A stretch of 64,000 nucleotides of DNA from Bacteroidaceae bacterium. Lineage in GTDB: Bacteria; Bacteroidota; Bacteroidia; Bacteroidales; Bacteroidaceae. The position numbers and the translations under genes were made by a program. Below are positions 51,464-60,680 of the stretch, piece after piece. The notes below the pieces were generated by a model, which saw only the letters and a program-made list of their open reading frames with translations, was not told where the DNA came from and searched no databases. Positions within the stretch are counted from its first letter, which is position 1. The number at the start of each line of letters is the position of its first letter. The stretch spans positions 1-64,000 of the forward strand of contig JAGCDQ010000076.1 of NCBI GenBank assembly GCA_017651245.1. Reading direction: 5' to 3'.

Positions 51464-53653
51464 ATGGCTGCAAGACTTAGATTTAAGGTGGTGGATGAGG
51501 CATTCAAGCGTGCTCCCGTGTATGTGGAGCAACCATCAGAGCGTCCCAGTGAGTATTTTGGCAAATATGTCTTCAACAAGCAGAAGATGGCAAAATATCT
51601 GCCTGCCGATGTGTATGAAAAGATGTGCGACGTGATAGACAATGGCGCTCCTTTCGACCGTAAGATTGCTGATGCGGTGGCTCAAGGCATCAAGACATGG
51701 GCAATTGAAAATGGTGTGACGCATTACACACACTGGTTCCAACCCCTCACAGAAGGTACGGCTCAAAAGCATGACGGCTTTGTGGAGCATGATGGAAAGG
51801 GCGGAATGGTGGAAGAGTTCGAGGGAAAACTGCTCGTGCAGCAAGAGCCTGACGCCAGTTCGTTCCCATCGGGTGGCATCCGTTCCACTTTCGAAGCTCG
51901 CGGCTATTCTGCTTGGGATCCCACGTCGCCTGTCTTCATTATTGGTGACACGCTGTTGATTCCAACCATCTTTATATCCTACACAGGTGAGGCACTTGAC
52001 TATAAAGTTCCCTTGAAGAAAGCACTCCATGCAGTTGATAAGGCTGCCACGGCTGTGGCTCAATATTTCTATCCAGACGTGAAGAAGGTGATTTCCAACT
52101 TGGGTTGGGAACAGGAGTATTTCTTGGTGGATGAGTCACTCTATGCAGCTCGTCCTGACTTGGTGATGACAGGTCGCACGCTGATGGGACATGATTCAGC
52201 CAAGAACCAGCAGATGGATGACCATTACTTTGGTTCCATCCCAGCCCGTGTGGAAGAGTTTATGAAGGACATTGAGATTCATGCGTTGGAACTCGGCATC
52301 CCTTGCAAGACACGTCATAATGAGGTGGCTCCCAACCAGTTTGAGTTGGCACCTATCTTTGAAGAGACCAACCTTGCCGTTGATCACAACATGCTGATGA
52401 TGAGCATCATGAAGCGTGTGGCACGTAAGCATGGCTTCCGTTGCCTTCTGCACGAGAAGCCTTTCAAGGGTGTGAATGGTTCGGGCAAGCATGAAAATTG
52501 GTCACTTGCCACAGACACAGGCGTTCTACTTCATGCTCCAGGCAAGACGCCGATGGACAACTTGCGTTTCGTCACGTTCATTGTGGAGACGTTGAAGGCT
52601 GTGTATGACCATAATGGATTACTCAAAGCTTCCATCATGAGTGCCACCAACGCACATCGTCTGGGTGCCAACGAGGCTCCTCCTGCCATCATCTCTTCTT
52701 TCCTCGGCAAGACCGTCACGGATTTGTTGGAACATGTGGAGAAGGCTGACGACGACAACCTCTCGATGGCTGGAAAGAAAGCGTTCAAGCTTGACCTCCC
52801 ATCTATCCCCGAATTGCTGATTGACAATACAGACCGTAACCGTACTTCTCCTTTCGCTTTCACGGGTAATCGTTTCGAATTCCGTGCTGTAGGTAGCGAG
52901 GCGAACTGTGCTTCTGCGATGTTGTTGCTGAATTCTGCTGTGGCTGAAGCCCTCATGAACTTCAAGACACGTGTAGATGCGCTGATAGAGAAGGGTGAGT
53001 CGAAGGAAGCTGCCATTCTGAAAGTGGTGCGTGAGGACATCAAGTCCGTGAAACCTATCATCTTCAACGGCAATGGTTACAGTGAGGAATGGAAAGCTGA
53101 AGCTGCCCGCAGAGGTCTGGATTGCGAGACTTCGGCTCCGCTTGTCTTTGACAACTATCTGAAAGATTCGTCTGTCAAGATGTTTGAAAAGACGAATGTG
53201 ATGAATAGGGTGGAGCTGGAAGCACGCAACGAGATCAAGTGGGAAACCTACACGAAGAAGATACAGATTGAGTCACGTATCTTTGGTGATCTTTGTCTCA
53301 ACCACATCATTCCTGTGGTGACACGCTACCAGTCGGTGCTGATTGACAATGTACATAAGGTTCGCGATATTTTTCCTGCTGAAAAGTCTCAGAAAATCTC
53401 CAAGGAGAATCTCGTCTTGATTGAGATGATTTCTGACCACGAAAGCTTCATTGTTGAGAATGTGGAACGTATGGTGGAAGCACGTAAGGTGGCCAACAAG
53501 ATTGAGTCGGAACGTGAGAAAGCGATTGCTTACCACGACACCGTTGCTCCGCTGTTGGAGGAAATTCGTTATCATGTGGACAAACTCGAGACCATTGTGG
53601 ATGATGAAGCATGGCCATTGCCCAAGTATCGTGAACTCCTCTTTATCCGATAA
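51464..53653 (+). CDS. glnN: Glutamine synthetase type III
   Basis: The 729-residue GSIII is the main ammonia-assimilating synthetase of Bacteroidales. It has the GSIII-specific N-terminal region (RFKVVDEAFKRAP; ENGVTHYTHWFQPLTEGTAQKHDGF), LGWEQEYFLVDESLYAARPDL with metal-binding Glu residues, TRHNEVAPNQFELAPIFEE, GVNGSGKHENWSLATDTG, and the NRTSPFAFTGNRFEFRAVGSEANCA block. Length is typical of GSIII. Ends in a good terminator. Confidence 0.97.
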   Translation: MAARLRFKVVDEAFKRAPVYVEQPSERPSEYFGKYVFNKQKMAKYLPADVYEKMCDVIDNGAPFDRKIADAVAQGIKTWAIENGVTHYTHWFQPLTEGTAQKHDGFVEHDGKGGMVEEFEGKLLVQQEPDASSFPSGGIRSTFEARGYSAWDPTSPVFIIGDTLLIPTIFISYTGEALDYKVPLKKALHAVDKAATAVAQYFYPDVKKVISNLGWEQEYFLVDESLYAARPDLVMTGRTLMGHDSAKNQQMDDHYFGSIPARVEEFMKDIEIHALELGIPCKTRHNEVAPNQFELAPIFEETNLAVDHNMLMMSIMKRVARKHGFRCLLHEKPFKGVNGSGKHENWSLATDTGVLLHAPGKTPMDNLRFVTFIVETLKAVYDHNGLLKASIMSATNAHRLGANEAPPAIISSFLGKTVTDLLEHVEKADDDNLSMAGKKAFKLDLPSIPELLIDNTDRNRTSPFAFTGNRFEFRAVGSEANCASAMLLLNSAVAEALMNFKTRVDALIEKGESKEAAILKVVREDIKSVKPIIFNGNGYSEEWKAEAARRGLDCETSAPLVFDNYLKDSSVKMFEKTNVMNRVELEARNEIKWETYTKKIQIESRIFGDLCLNHIIPVVTRYQSVLIDNVHKVRDIFPAEKSQKISKENLVLIEMISDHESFIVENVERMVEARKVANKIESEREKAIAYHDTVAPLLEEIRYHVDKLETIVDDEAWPLPKYRELLFIR

Positions 53654-53688
53654 GATACTGATTATACATTTGCAAATATACAGACAAA

Positions 53689-53728
53689 AAGAAACGCCCT
53701 GCAATTGGTATGCGGGGCGTTTCTTGTT
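53689..53728. terminator. Terminator between glnN and the convergent DUF3256 gene
   Basis: AAACGCCC (53692-53699) pairs with GGGCGTTT (53715-53722), extended inside by GCA/TGC; TTGTTTT follows on the plus strand and an A-rich tract precedes it, so it may act both ways. Confidence 0.85.
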
Positions 53729-53741
53729 TTATGTTGTTCTT

Positions 53742-54332
53742 CTAATCGTTCAGGATGAATCGATTGTCAGCTACAGACCAACGGAAGGTGTTGGTAAGCG
53801 TCATTGGCTTCACGGGGGTGTTGTTGTCTTCTGCACGAAGGGTGAGAGGTGCATTGGTGGTAGTGACAGTCAGTTGGTTGGTTGTTTTGTCGATAGTGAC
53901 CCTACGGAAATTGTCGATAGCAGGAAGAGTGTAGTAATCGAGCGTGCGTAGCGGCTCCCAATCTGTGGAATAGAATGCCACAGATGAGTCTGGCGTGTCA
54001 TCGCAAAAGATGGTGCTGATAACCATGATGATGGGCGTGCCGTCATTCTTCTTCAGTATCTTCATCTCTTTCTCTGAATTCTTGGAAATGACGAGGTGCG
54101 CATAATCATCTGTCAGTTCCTCCATCTTGGAGAAGGTGCGGAAGAGGTTGCGCGTCTGCATCGTCTTGTTGTTCTTCTGATTATCAACAATTTCCAGACG
54201 GTTGTACTCAGACAGAACAGGACACACCTCTTGAGGCATTTTGAGGAAAAGATCCTTCAGGGATTGTGCATGGGCTGTTCCACACAGCATGCATAGAATC
54301 CCAAGAATGAATGTAGTTCTTATTTCTTTCAT
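53742..54332 (-). CDS. DUF3256 family exported protein
   Basis: The 196-residue precursor has a signal peptide (ending GTAHAQ). The mature start SLKDLFLKMPQEVCPVLSEYNRLEIVDNQ is the hallmark of DUF3256, a Bacteroidetes-only family. It ends after FRWSVADNRFILND. It follows the efflux permease gene by 48 bases and may belong to that operon. Function unknown. Confidence 0.85.
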   Translation of the reverse strand: MKEIRTTFILGILCMLCGTAHAQSLKDLFLKMPQEVCPVLSEYNRLEIVDNQKNNKTMQTRNLFRTFSKMEELTDDYAHLVISKNSEKEMKILKKNDGTPIIMVISTIFCDDTPDSSVAFYSTDWEPLRTLDYYTLPAIDNFRRVTIDKTTNQLTVTTTNAPLTLRAEDNNTPVKPMTLTNTFRWSVADNRFILND

Positions 54333-54380
54333 ATAAATTATCTGTCTATGAATCTGGAAATCGCCCAGCGCGTGGGCTGG

Positions 54381-55607
54381 TTATTCATGTCTGATCGCTT
54401 CAATTGGATCCATATTGGCTGCTTTGCGTGCAGGGATATATCCGAAGATGATGCCGATGAAGGTGCAGACAGCAAAGGATACATAGATAGACCATGCTGG
54501 GATGCTGGATGGCATACCCATAAGTGGTACCACAAAGTTGCTGACCAGTCCTCCTAACATGACGCCCAAGAGTCCTCCTGTGAGTGAAATGAGGACAGAC
54601 TCGATAAGGAACTGAAGAGAGATGACCAATCCTGTGGCACCTACCGCCATGCGCAGACCAATCTCCTTCGTACGTTCAGTCACAGACACCAGCATGATGT
54701 TCATAATGCCGATACCAGCCACAAGCAAGGAGAAAGCGGCTGCCACAACGAGGATGATGGTGACGGTGTCCATTGTGGAGGACATGGTTTCCATCATTTC
54801 TGCTTGTGAACGGATAGTGAAGTCATCAACTGCTTCAGCCTTGAGCTTGTGATTGCTACGTAGAATCTGGGTGAGTTCCTCGATAGCAGCATCGGTCAAT
54901 TCTTCTGTGAGAGCGGAGCAAACGATGGAAGAGAAGTATGTCTGTGCAGCAACACGCTTCATCACACAAGTGTAGGGTGCGATGATGACGTTGTCCTGGT
55001 CCATACCCCATGAGTTGTAGCCCTTGCTTTCCAGCACACCAACGATGCGCAGAGGAATGGATTTGAAACGGATGTTCTTGCCGATGGCTTCGTTTTCCTT
55101 GCCTTCGCCAAACAGTTCCTTGACAATGGTCGTACCAACTACACACACTTTGGCAGCCTTGCGGATATCCTCTTCGGTGAAGTTGGCACCTTCCTCCAAT
55201 TCCCACTGTTTGATGTCGAGGTATTCGGTAGATTCACCATACATGGTACAGTTCGTATTGTTATTGCCAAAGATAACCTGACCTGAAGAAGTGACTTCGG
55301 GAGAGACATAGCTAACAAATTTCTTCTCATCGATGATACGCTGATAGTCAGCCATCTTGAGAGTCTGCATGGCAGAGGGGTCTTGACGCACGCCACCACG
55401 CATATCAGCTCCCGGACGAATGGTAAGCAAGTTGGTTCCCATTGTGGAGAGTTCCTTTCGGATGCTTTCTTTCGAACCTTGTCCAATGGACATCATGATG
55501 ATGACGGCTGCCACACCAATGATGATACCGAGCATGGAGAGGAACGAACGCATCTTGTTGTTCGCCACAGCGTTGATGCTGACCTTGAATAAGTTTAATA
55601 TATTCAT
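54381..55607 (-). CDS. MacB-type ABC transporter permease
   Basis: The 408-residue protein has an N-terminal helix (MRSFLSMLGIIIGVAAVIIM), a large periplasmic MacB domain (about 45-275, with VCVVGTTIVKELFG and KNIRFKSIPLRIVGVLESKG), and three C-terminal helices of the FtsX domain (MLVSVTERTKEIGLRMAVGAT). It is the membrane part of a MacAB-like efflux pump, with the ATPase on a separate gene upstream. Confidence 0.93.
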   Translation of the reverse strand: MNILNLFKVSINAVANNKMRSFLSMLGIIIGVAAVIIMMSIGQGSKESIRKELSTMGTNLLTIRPGADMRGGVRQDPSAMQTLKMADYQRIIDEKKFVSYVSPEVTSSGQVIFGNNNTNCTMYGESTEYLDIKQWELEEGANFTEEDIRKAAKVCVVGTTIVKELFGEGKENEAIGKNIRFKSIPLRIVGVLESKGYNSWGMDQDNVIIAPYTCVMKRVAAQTYFSSIVCSALTEELTDAAIEELTQILRSNHKLKAEAVDDFTIRSQAEMMETMSSTMDTVTIILVVAAAFSLLVAGIGIMNIMLVSVTERTKEIGLRMAVGATGLVISLQFLIESVLISLTGGLLGVMLGGLVSNFVVPLMGMPSSIPAWSIYVSFAVCTFIGIIFGYIPARKAANMDPIEAIRHE

Positions 55608-55646
55608 TTGAATTTCTGAGTTTTAGAATATACGCCTAGCGCGTGG

Positions 55647-56414
55647 CTAATCGTCTTGTGGTTTGGGCAGGGCTGCAAGTGCTTCGGCTGCCGACTTGAT
55701 GTTGGGGTTGATAGTGTCTTCGCGAATCTTGCCGTCTCGCAGGTTGATGTTGCGTGAGGCAAAAGAGGCGATTTCAGGGTTGTGGGTCACGAAGATGATG
55801 GTGTGTCCCTCCTGATGGAGTTTCTGGAAGAGCACCAGCATCTCAAAAGATGTTCGTGTGTCGAGGTTACCCGTTGCCTCGTCAGCCAAAAGCACGGCTG
55901 GGTTATTGACCAATGCACGGGCAATGGCGACACGCTGCATCTGACCACCCGACATCTGATTGCTCTTATGGTCGAGTCGATCGCCAAGTCCCACTTCCTG
56001 TAGAGCCTTGATGGCAGCTTCGCGACGTTGCTTGGCACTATATTTATTATTGTACATGAGAGGAAGCTCAACGTTCTCCACAGCTGTTGTCTTAGCCAGA
56101 AGGTTATAGTTCTGGAACACGAAACCAATCTTCCTGTTGCGCAGTTTGGCACGTTGGTTCTTGCTCATCTTGCGGACAGGAGTACCATCCAGATAGTACT
56201 CACCTGAGGTGGGCGTATCAAGGCATCCCAATTGGTTGAGCAACGTTGATTTGCCCGAACCAGAGGTTCCTTGTATGGTCACGAACTCACCTTCATAAAT
56301 CTTGAAGCTGACACCACGCAAAGCCTTCACGGTTTCAGAACCAACCTGAAAGTAGCGCTTCACGTTGTCGAGTTCGATGACAACTTTACGTTTATCTTGT
56401 TGCTGTTCGTTCAT
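55647..56414 (-). CDS. MacB/LolD-type ABC transporter ATPase
   Basis: The 255-residue protein has Walker A GTSGSGKSTLLN, signature QMSGGQMQRVAIARALVN, Walker B LLADEATGNLD and the H-loop FVTHNPEIA. The sequence is of the MacB/LolD group. Encoded between the adaptor and permease genes, so it drives that pump. Confidence 0.95.
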   Translation of the reverse strand: MNEQQQDKRKVVIELDNVKRYFQVGSETVKALRGVSFKIYEGEFVTIQGTSGSGKSTLLNQLGCLDTPTSGEYYLDGTPVRKMSKNQRAKLRNRKIGFVFQNYNLLAKTTAVENVELPLMYNNKYSAKQRREAAIKALQEVGLGDRLDHKSNQMSGGQMQRVAIARALVNNPAVLLADEATGNLDTRTSFEMLVLFQKLHQEGHTIIFVTHNPEIASFASRNINLRDGKIREDTINPNIKSAAEALAALPKPQDD

Positions 56415-56436
56415 CGTCTATCTTTCTGTTCGTTCA

Positions 56437-57729
56437 TTATCTTGGGAAATTACCGCCGGGTCTGCCGCCACCCATGCCGCCAGGAGCGCCACCGCCAGGA
56501 GCGCCAGCACCGGGTCCACCAGCACCAGGAGCACCACCACGGGCACCATTTGCACCACCAGCACCAGGAGCACCACCACGGTTTCTATTGCCTCGTGGAC
56601 GTGGCATGAATGGGTTGGAAGTGGTGTTTTCTTCTGCCTCTTCTTCTTGACCACCGATGATTTCAAAATCTGTGAGCACTTCCGTGCCAGCCTTCATGCC
56701 CGACACAATCTCTGTAAGCATACCATTGCTAGTGCCGATTTCCACTTTGTGTGCCTTGAAGACATTGCCTTCTTTTGTCCATACCTTGAAAGGAGCCTGC
56801 ACGTCCTCAACAGTTTCACCCTCCTGCAACAAAGCCTCGTTGGGAGTGAAACGCAAGGCTCTTGCTGGAACTGCCAACACACCATTCTTCTCCAATGTAT
56901 AGATAGTCACGTTGGCTGTGAGTCCTGGCTTCAGTTTCAGTTGATCATTAGGAGCAGAGATGACCACTTCGTAAGTGACCACATTGCTTTCAGTAGTAGC
57001 CTGCTGACGTACCTGAGTGACTGCACCTTCGAAGATGTCATCTGGGAACGCATCCACTGTGAAGGTGACGCGCTGTCCCTCTTTCACACCACCAATGTCA
57101 GCCTCGTCGATGTCGGCAATCACACGCATGTCAGTCAAGTCCTGAGCAATGATGAAGAGGGTAGGAGTGGTCATGGCAGAAGCCACCGTCTGACCTTCCT
57201 CCACTTCCTTTGAGAGCACCACGCCGTCAATTGGCGATGTGATGGTGGCATAACCAAGGTTCGTCTGTGCTTCCTGCACATTCTGCTGCTGCACTCTTAC
57301 CTGCTGCACAGCTTGCTCGTAATTCAGCTTGGCATTCTCAAAATCGTTGGCAGAAACGAGTCCCTTTTCATACAGGGTTTTATAGCGCTTGTAATTTGCT
57401 GATTGATAGTTGAGTGATGACTGGGCATTAGAGAGGTTGCTCTGTGCTGATGCCAGTTTGGAGAGAAGGTTGGTCTTGTCGAGTTCGGCAATGACCTGAC
57501 CGCGATGCACCTCCGAATTGTAATCCACATAGATGCGGTCGATGATACCTGACACCTGCGTACCGACTTCCACCTCTGTCACAGGCTCAATCGTACCTGT
57601 GGCGGTGATGCTGGTGCTGATGTTCTGCTTCTCTACTGGAGCGGTGGAGTACTCCACTTTGGTTCCCTCGCTACAAGCGGCGAGGGCAGTTGCGATGATA
57701 AGTGTTGAAAATATGTTGCTTGTTTTCAT
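56437..57729 (-). CDS. MacA-like periplasmic adaptor with a Gly/Pro-rich tail
   Basis: The 430-residue protein has a lipobox-like start (ALAAC, Cys about 19), a barrel-sandwich (lipoyl-like) half at about 45-75, an alpha-hairpin (about 80-155, [22 protein letters not shown]), the second lipoyl half ([23 protein letters not shown]), a beta-barrel and a membrane-proximal domain. The last 45 residues are nearly all Gly, Ala, Pro, Asn and Arg (GAPGAGG-type units), encoded by short DNA repeats; such tails are known on Bacteroidetes adaptors, role unknown. Confidence 0.93.
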   Translation of the reverse strand: MKTSNIFSTLIIATALAACSEGTKVEYSTAPVEKQNISTSITATGTIEPVTEVEVGTQVSGIIDRIYVDYNSEVHRGQVIAELDKTNLLSKLASAQSNLSNAQSSLNYQSANYKRYKTLYEKGLVSANDFENAKLNYEQAVQQVRVQQQNVQEAQTNLGYATITSPIDGVVLSKEVEEGQTVASAMTTPTLFIIAQDLTDMRVIADIDEADIGGVKEGQRVTFTVDAFPDDIFEGAVTQVRQQATTESNVVTYEVVISAPNDQLKLKPGLTANVTIYTLEKNGVLAVPARALRFTPNEALLQEGETVEDVQAPFKVWTKEGNVFKAHKVEIGTSNGMLTEIVSGMKAGTEVLTDFEIIGGQEEEAEENTTSNPFMPRPRGNRNRGGAPGAGGANGARGGAPGAGGPGAGAPGGGAPGGMGGGRPGGNFPR

Positions 57730-57768
57730 TGTCCTATTAGAATTGATATATTGAATAATTGAAGTCTC

Positions 57769-59109
57769 TTAGAGTTTGATTCTTTCTCCTGCATAGAAAT
57801 TGAGCATCGCACTATTGAGCAGTGCGGTGTATTTGGTTTGCAACAGCTGCTGTTCAGCTTGCAGAAGGTTGTTCTTGCCTGTGGTCAGTTCCACGATGTT
57901 TTTCAATCCGAGGTTGAACTGTTCGCTGACAAGGTCATAGCTTTCCTGCATGCTCTTTACGTTGTTCCTTGCATAGATGTATTGTTGTTGCGAGGTCGTG
58001 GCGTTCAGCCAATAGTTTTCAATATTGGAATAGAGTTGCTTCTGCTGTTCTTGCAGATTCAGCTCGCTGGTCTGCAAGGCATACTTTGCTTTGCGGATGT
58101 TGGTGCGAGCCTGATGATTGTCAAACAATGGCACAGAAATGCTCAGACCCAAAGAGTTGCTCATGTTGGTCTTCACCTGTCTGAAGAAGCCCGTGTGCTG
58201 ACCTGATGAGTTGCTGGAACCGATGCCTGCTGTCATGGAGACGGTGGGCATGTAGCCAGCACGAGCAGAGGCAATGGCAATTTCAGAAGACTCTATGTTG
58301 AGTTTGCTCGACTGAATCTCGGGACGGCTCTCAAGGGCTGCATTATAGACGGACTGCTCATTGGGGAGGATAGACAGCACTTGTGCGTCTGTCACTTCTG
58401 GGACAGCGATGTCGAAAGACTCGTTGTCGTGAATCTCCAACAGTTGCTTCAGTTGCAGTTTGTAGTTGGCAAGTTGCGATTCTGCCTGCACCAGCGAATA
58501 CTGGTCCTGGCTCACCTGTGCCTCCAATTGCACAAGGTCAACGCGAGCTAGGCTTCCTATCTCAACCATCGTCTTGGCACGGTCGCGTTGCATCTCACTC
58601 GATTTGATGATTTCCTTGCACACCTTCACGGCTTCTGTTTCGTACAGAATCTGCACGTATAGCTGTGCAATCTGTTCCTGAATGCTGTTGGCCTGTTGCT
58701 CGATGCCGAGTTCTGCCACTTTCTCCGTCAGCTTGTTCTGCTTGATGGTGTTTGTGTTGCGATTGCCGTTCCACACTGTCCAGTTAGCGTTGATGCCATA
58801 AGAACCATTATAGGAGACGGTGTTTCTGTTCGTGGTCATCGTTCCGCCAGAAAGGTTGATGGTCGATTCGGCAAAAGGTCGCCACGAAGCATTTTGGTTG
58901 GTGCTGAATGACACAGAGGGGAACAGTGCAGACTGGCTCTGCAGCACGTCCTCATGGTCCGACGCCGCTGTGATCCTTTTCTGTTGCAACTGGATGTTGT
59001 TGGCGAGGGCGTAATCAAGACATTCTTGGAGCGTCCAGACTTTTTGCCCCCATGCCGCAGTGCCGGTCAACAGGATGGATAGCGTCGCCAATAAAGTTTT
59101 CTTGTTCAT
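57769..59109 (-). CDS. TolC-family outer-membrane efflux protein
   Basis: The 446-residue precursor has a signal peptide (ending TAAWGQ) and two internally repeated halves of the TolC fold (WTLQECLDYALANNIQLQQKRI; LVEIGSLARVDLVQLEAQVSQ for the first half; ALESRPEIQSSKLNIESSEIAIASARAGYMPTVS in the second). It is the outer-membrane channel of the tripartite pump and the first gene of the operon. Confidence 0.94.
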   Translation of the reverse strand: MNKKTLLATLSILLTGTAAWGQKVWTLQECLDYALANNIQLQQKRITAASDHEDVLQSQSALFPSVSFSTNQNASWRPFAESTINLSGGTMTTNRNTVSYNGSYGINANWTVWNGNRNTNTIKQNKLTEKVAELGIEQQANSIQEQIAQLYVQILYETEAVKVCKEIIKSSEMQRDRAKTMVEIGSLARVDLVQLEAQVSQDQYSLVQAESQLANYKLQLKQLLEIHDNESFDIAVPEVTDAQVLSILPNEQSVYNAALESRPEIQSSKLNIESSEIAIASARAGYMPTVSMTAGIGSSNSSGQHTGFFRQVKTNMSNSLGLSISVPLFDNHQARTNIRKAKYALQTSELNLQEQQKQLYSNIENYWLNATTSQQQYIYARNNVKSMQESYDLVSEQFNLGLKNIVELTTGKNNLLQAEQQLLQTKYTALLNSAMLNFYAGERIKL

Positions 59110-59128
59110 TTGTTTGTAGTTTGTTATC

Positions 59129-59164
59129 CGAGTCTTATGAACTCGTTAAACTTAAAAAGTTTAA
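59129..59164. promoter_or_regulatory. Clustered inverted repeats upstream of the efflux operon (candidate operator)
   Basis: CGAGT/ACTCG (59130-59134 with 59141-59145) and TTAAACTT/AAGTTTAA (59146-59153 with 59157-59164) lie side by side in the 93 bases between tolC and the rnpB 3' end. Neither is followed by a proper T-run. A binding site for a repressor or activator is possible. Confidence 0.45.
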
Positions 59165-59202
59165 TACTCGTATTATTGTTTAACATTCTTTATTAAAAAA
59201 AA

Positions 59203-59609
59203 GAAAGCAGTCGGGCTATAAGCCGGGTTCTGTCCATGCCAGTTGTCAATTTCCAATTGTCAATTTCCAATTCAAGACATGTGCCTGTCATTTATCTACT
59301 CCATGAGTCACCCCATGGCTCTAGCGTTCCACCCTCCACCGAACAATCGGGCGGGCTACCCTCGTGGCGGTGGTTTACATGAACTTGCAGCTCCCAAGAT
59401 GCACAGCCGACATGTCACCATGTCGCTGGTGAGCTCTTACCTCACCTTCTCACCATTTCTGCCCCGGGGGACAGTTGTTATTTTCTTCTGCATTACTCAA
59501 CCCTTGCGGACTGCTTCTATATTAGGAAGTGGGATGCCCTGTGCTGCCCGGACTTTCCTCTTTCAGCTCTTTCGAGCCGCCAGCGACAGACCGTCCGGCT
59601 GCTTTCCGC
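59203..59609 (-). ncRNA. rnpB: RNase P RNA
   Basis: On the minus strand the transcript starts near GAGCGGAAAGCAGCC and contains GAGGAAAGTCCGGGC (near 59560) and, at its 3' end, ACAGAACCCGGCTTATAG (near 59233-59216), the universally conserved RNase P ends (P4 and flanking). A T-run follows (59202-59195). Ends are accurate to a few bases. Expected length is about 405 bases, slightly long because of the heptamer array near the 3' end (59245-59272), in the place of helix P19. It processes tRNA 5' leaders. Confidence 0.95.
59245..59272. repeat. Four-unit heptamer array inside rnpB
   Basis: GTCAATT and TCCAATT alternate twice (59245-59272) with exact 7-base period. It lies between conserved AGATAAATGAC and GACAGAACCCGG elements of the RNA, the usual site of the variable P19 stem. 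Confidence 0.85.
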
Positions 59610-59612
59610 TCG

Positions 59613-59620
59613 CAAAGGTA
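59613..59620 (-). promoter_or_regulatory. -7 element of rnpB
   Basis: TACCTTTG on the minus strand directly ahead of the predicted RNA 5' end, as expected for a stable RNA. Confidence 0.75.
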
Positions 59621-59813
59621 CGAATAATCGGTGAATTATTCCCCTCTCATCTCTTTCTTTTAAGATAATTTGTGGAATAAATGCTGAAATGTTGTGTGAA
59701 AGTGGCATTTTATTTGTACCTTTGTGCCATTAACGGGAGATGAATGATTATTTACTATATATTATATATGTATATCAATGAACTTTTCCAATCGAATTAA
59801 GACAACCGTCACA

Positions 59814-60680
59814 ATGAAGAAGGTGCTTTTGATGGCAACTCTCTTTTGTTGCACCGTTTCCATGGCGGCACAGGTGGCAAGAAATCAGGTTTACAGCATC
59901 TACCTGGGTGAGATGCGCTACTCCAACCCCACCGAGAAGATGTCCTCCACCGCTGCGTTGGGTCAGATTATGAGGGCTGCGGCGACGGGCAAGGCGACTG
60001 TGCAGGCTCCTGAATATCAGGAGGTGGTGAACACCGCCATTGTGCGTGGTCTCTCCAACGCTTATCGTTATCGCCTCAGCGAGCGCCAGGCACAGTTTGG
60101 CGACGAATCGGAGGCGGGCAATCTCGTGGCGGACGTCAACATCACCAACCTGGCGGCATCGTCGGAGACCACCACCACCAAGGACAAGAACGGCAAGACC
60201 CATGTCAGCATCAAGTTCAAGGGTGAGGTGGATGTTGACATTACCCTGACCGACGTGGTGAGCGGCCAGATTGTGTCGAGTCGCGGTTTCTCCACCTCGG
60301 GCTTCAGCTCTAGCCCCAACCCCAGTCAGGAGGAGGCTTTCAGGGGCGGCATGGGCGTGCTGGTGAATCGCATCTCCACGTGGCTCAACCAGACCCTTCC
60401 GCTGCAGGCCAACATCATCGAGGGCAATGCCGTGAAGAAGGACAAGCAGAAGAAAGTCTATATCGACCTCGGCATTAGCGAGGGAGCCGTGCCGGGCATC
60501 CATTTCGTCGTCTATGTCGTCAAGACCGTGGCAGGTCGTGAGGCCCGCATGCAAATTGGCAAGCTCAAGATAGAGGCCGTGCAGGGCGATGACATCAGCC
60601 TTTGCAAGGTGCAGAGCGGTGGCAAGGACATCAAGAAGGCCATCGATGCAGGCGAACAACTATTAGTCATCTCTCAATGA
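59814..60680 (+). CDS. Exported CsgG/LpoB-like protein of unknown function
   Basis: I start at MKKVLLMATLFCCTVSMAAQ (59814, 288 residues); an ATG at 59778 adds a poor N-terminus. The signal peptide ends at MAAQ. The mature part has an alpha-beta layout reminiscent of CsgG/LpoB (VNTAIVRGLSNAYRYRLSERQ; LVADVNITNLAASSETTTTKDKNG; VDVDITLTDVVSGQIVSSRGF), followed by a C-terminal FlgT-like beta domain (KKVYIDLGISEGAVPGIHFVVYVV). Overlaps the next gene by 4 bases (ATGA). Confidence 0.65.
   Translation: MKKVLLMATLFCCTVSMAAQVARNQVYSIYLGEMRYSNPTEKMSSTAALGQIMRAAATGKATVQAPEYQEVVNTAIVRGLSNAYRYRLSERQAQFGDESEAGNLVADVNITNLAASSETTTTKDKNGKTHVSIKFKGEVDVDITLTDVVSGQIVSSRGFSTSGFSSSPNPSQEEAFRGGMGVLVNRISTWLNQTLPLQANIIEGNAVKKDKQKKVYIDLGISEGAVPGIHFVVYVVKTVAGREARMQIGKLKIEAVQGDDISLCKVQSGGKDIKKAIDAGEQLLVISQ

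Noticed and set aside
59203..59609. Protein-coding frames across the rnpB region
   Set aside because: The conserved RNase P ends and its own promoter explain the sequence; the frames give compositionally odd products.
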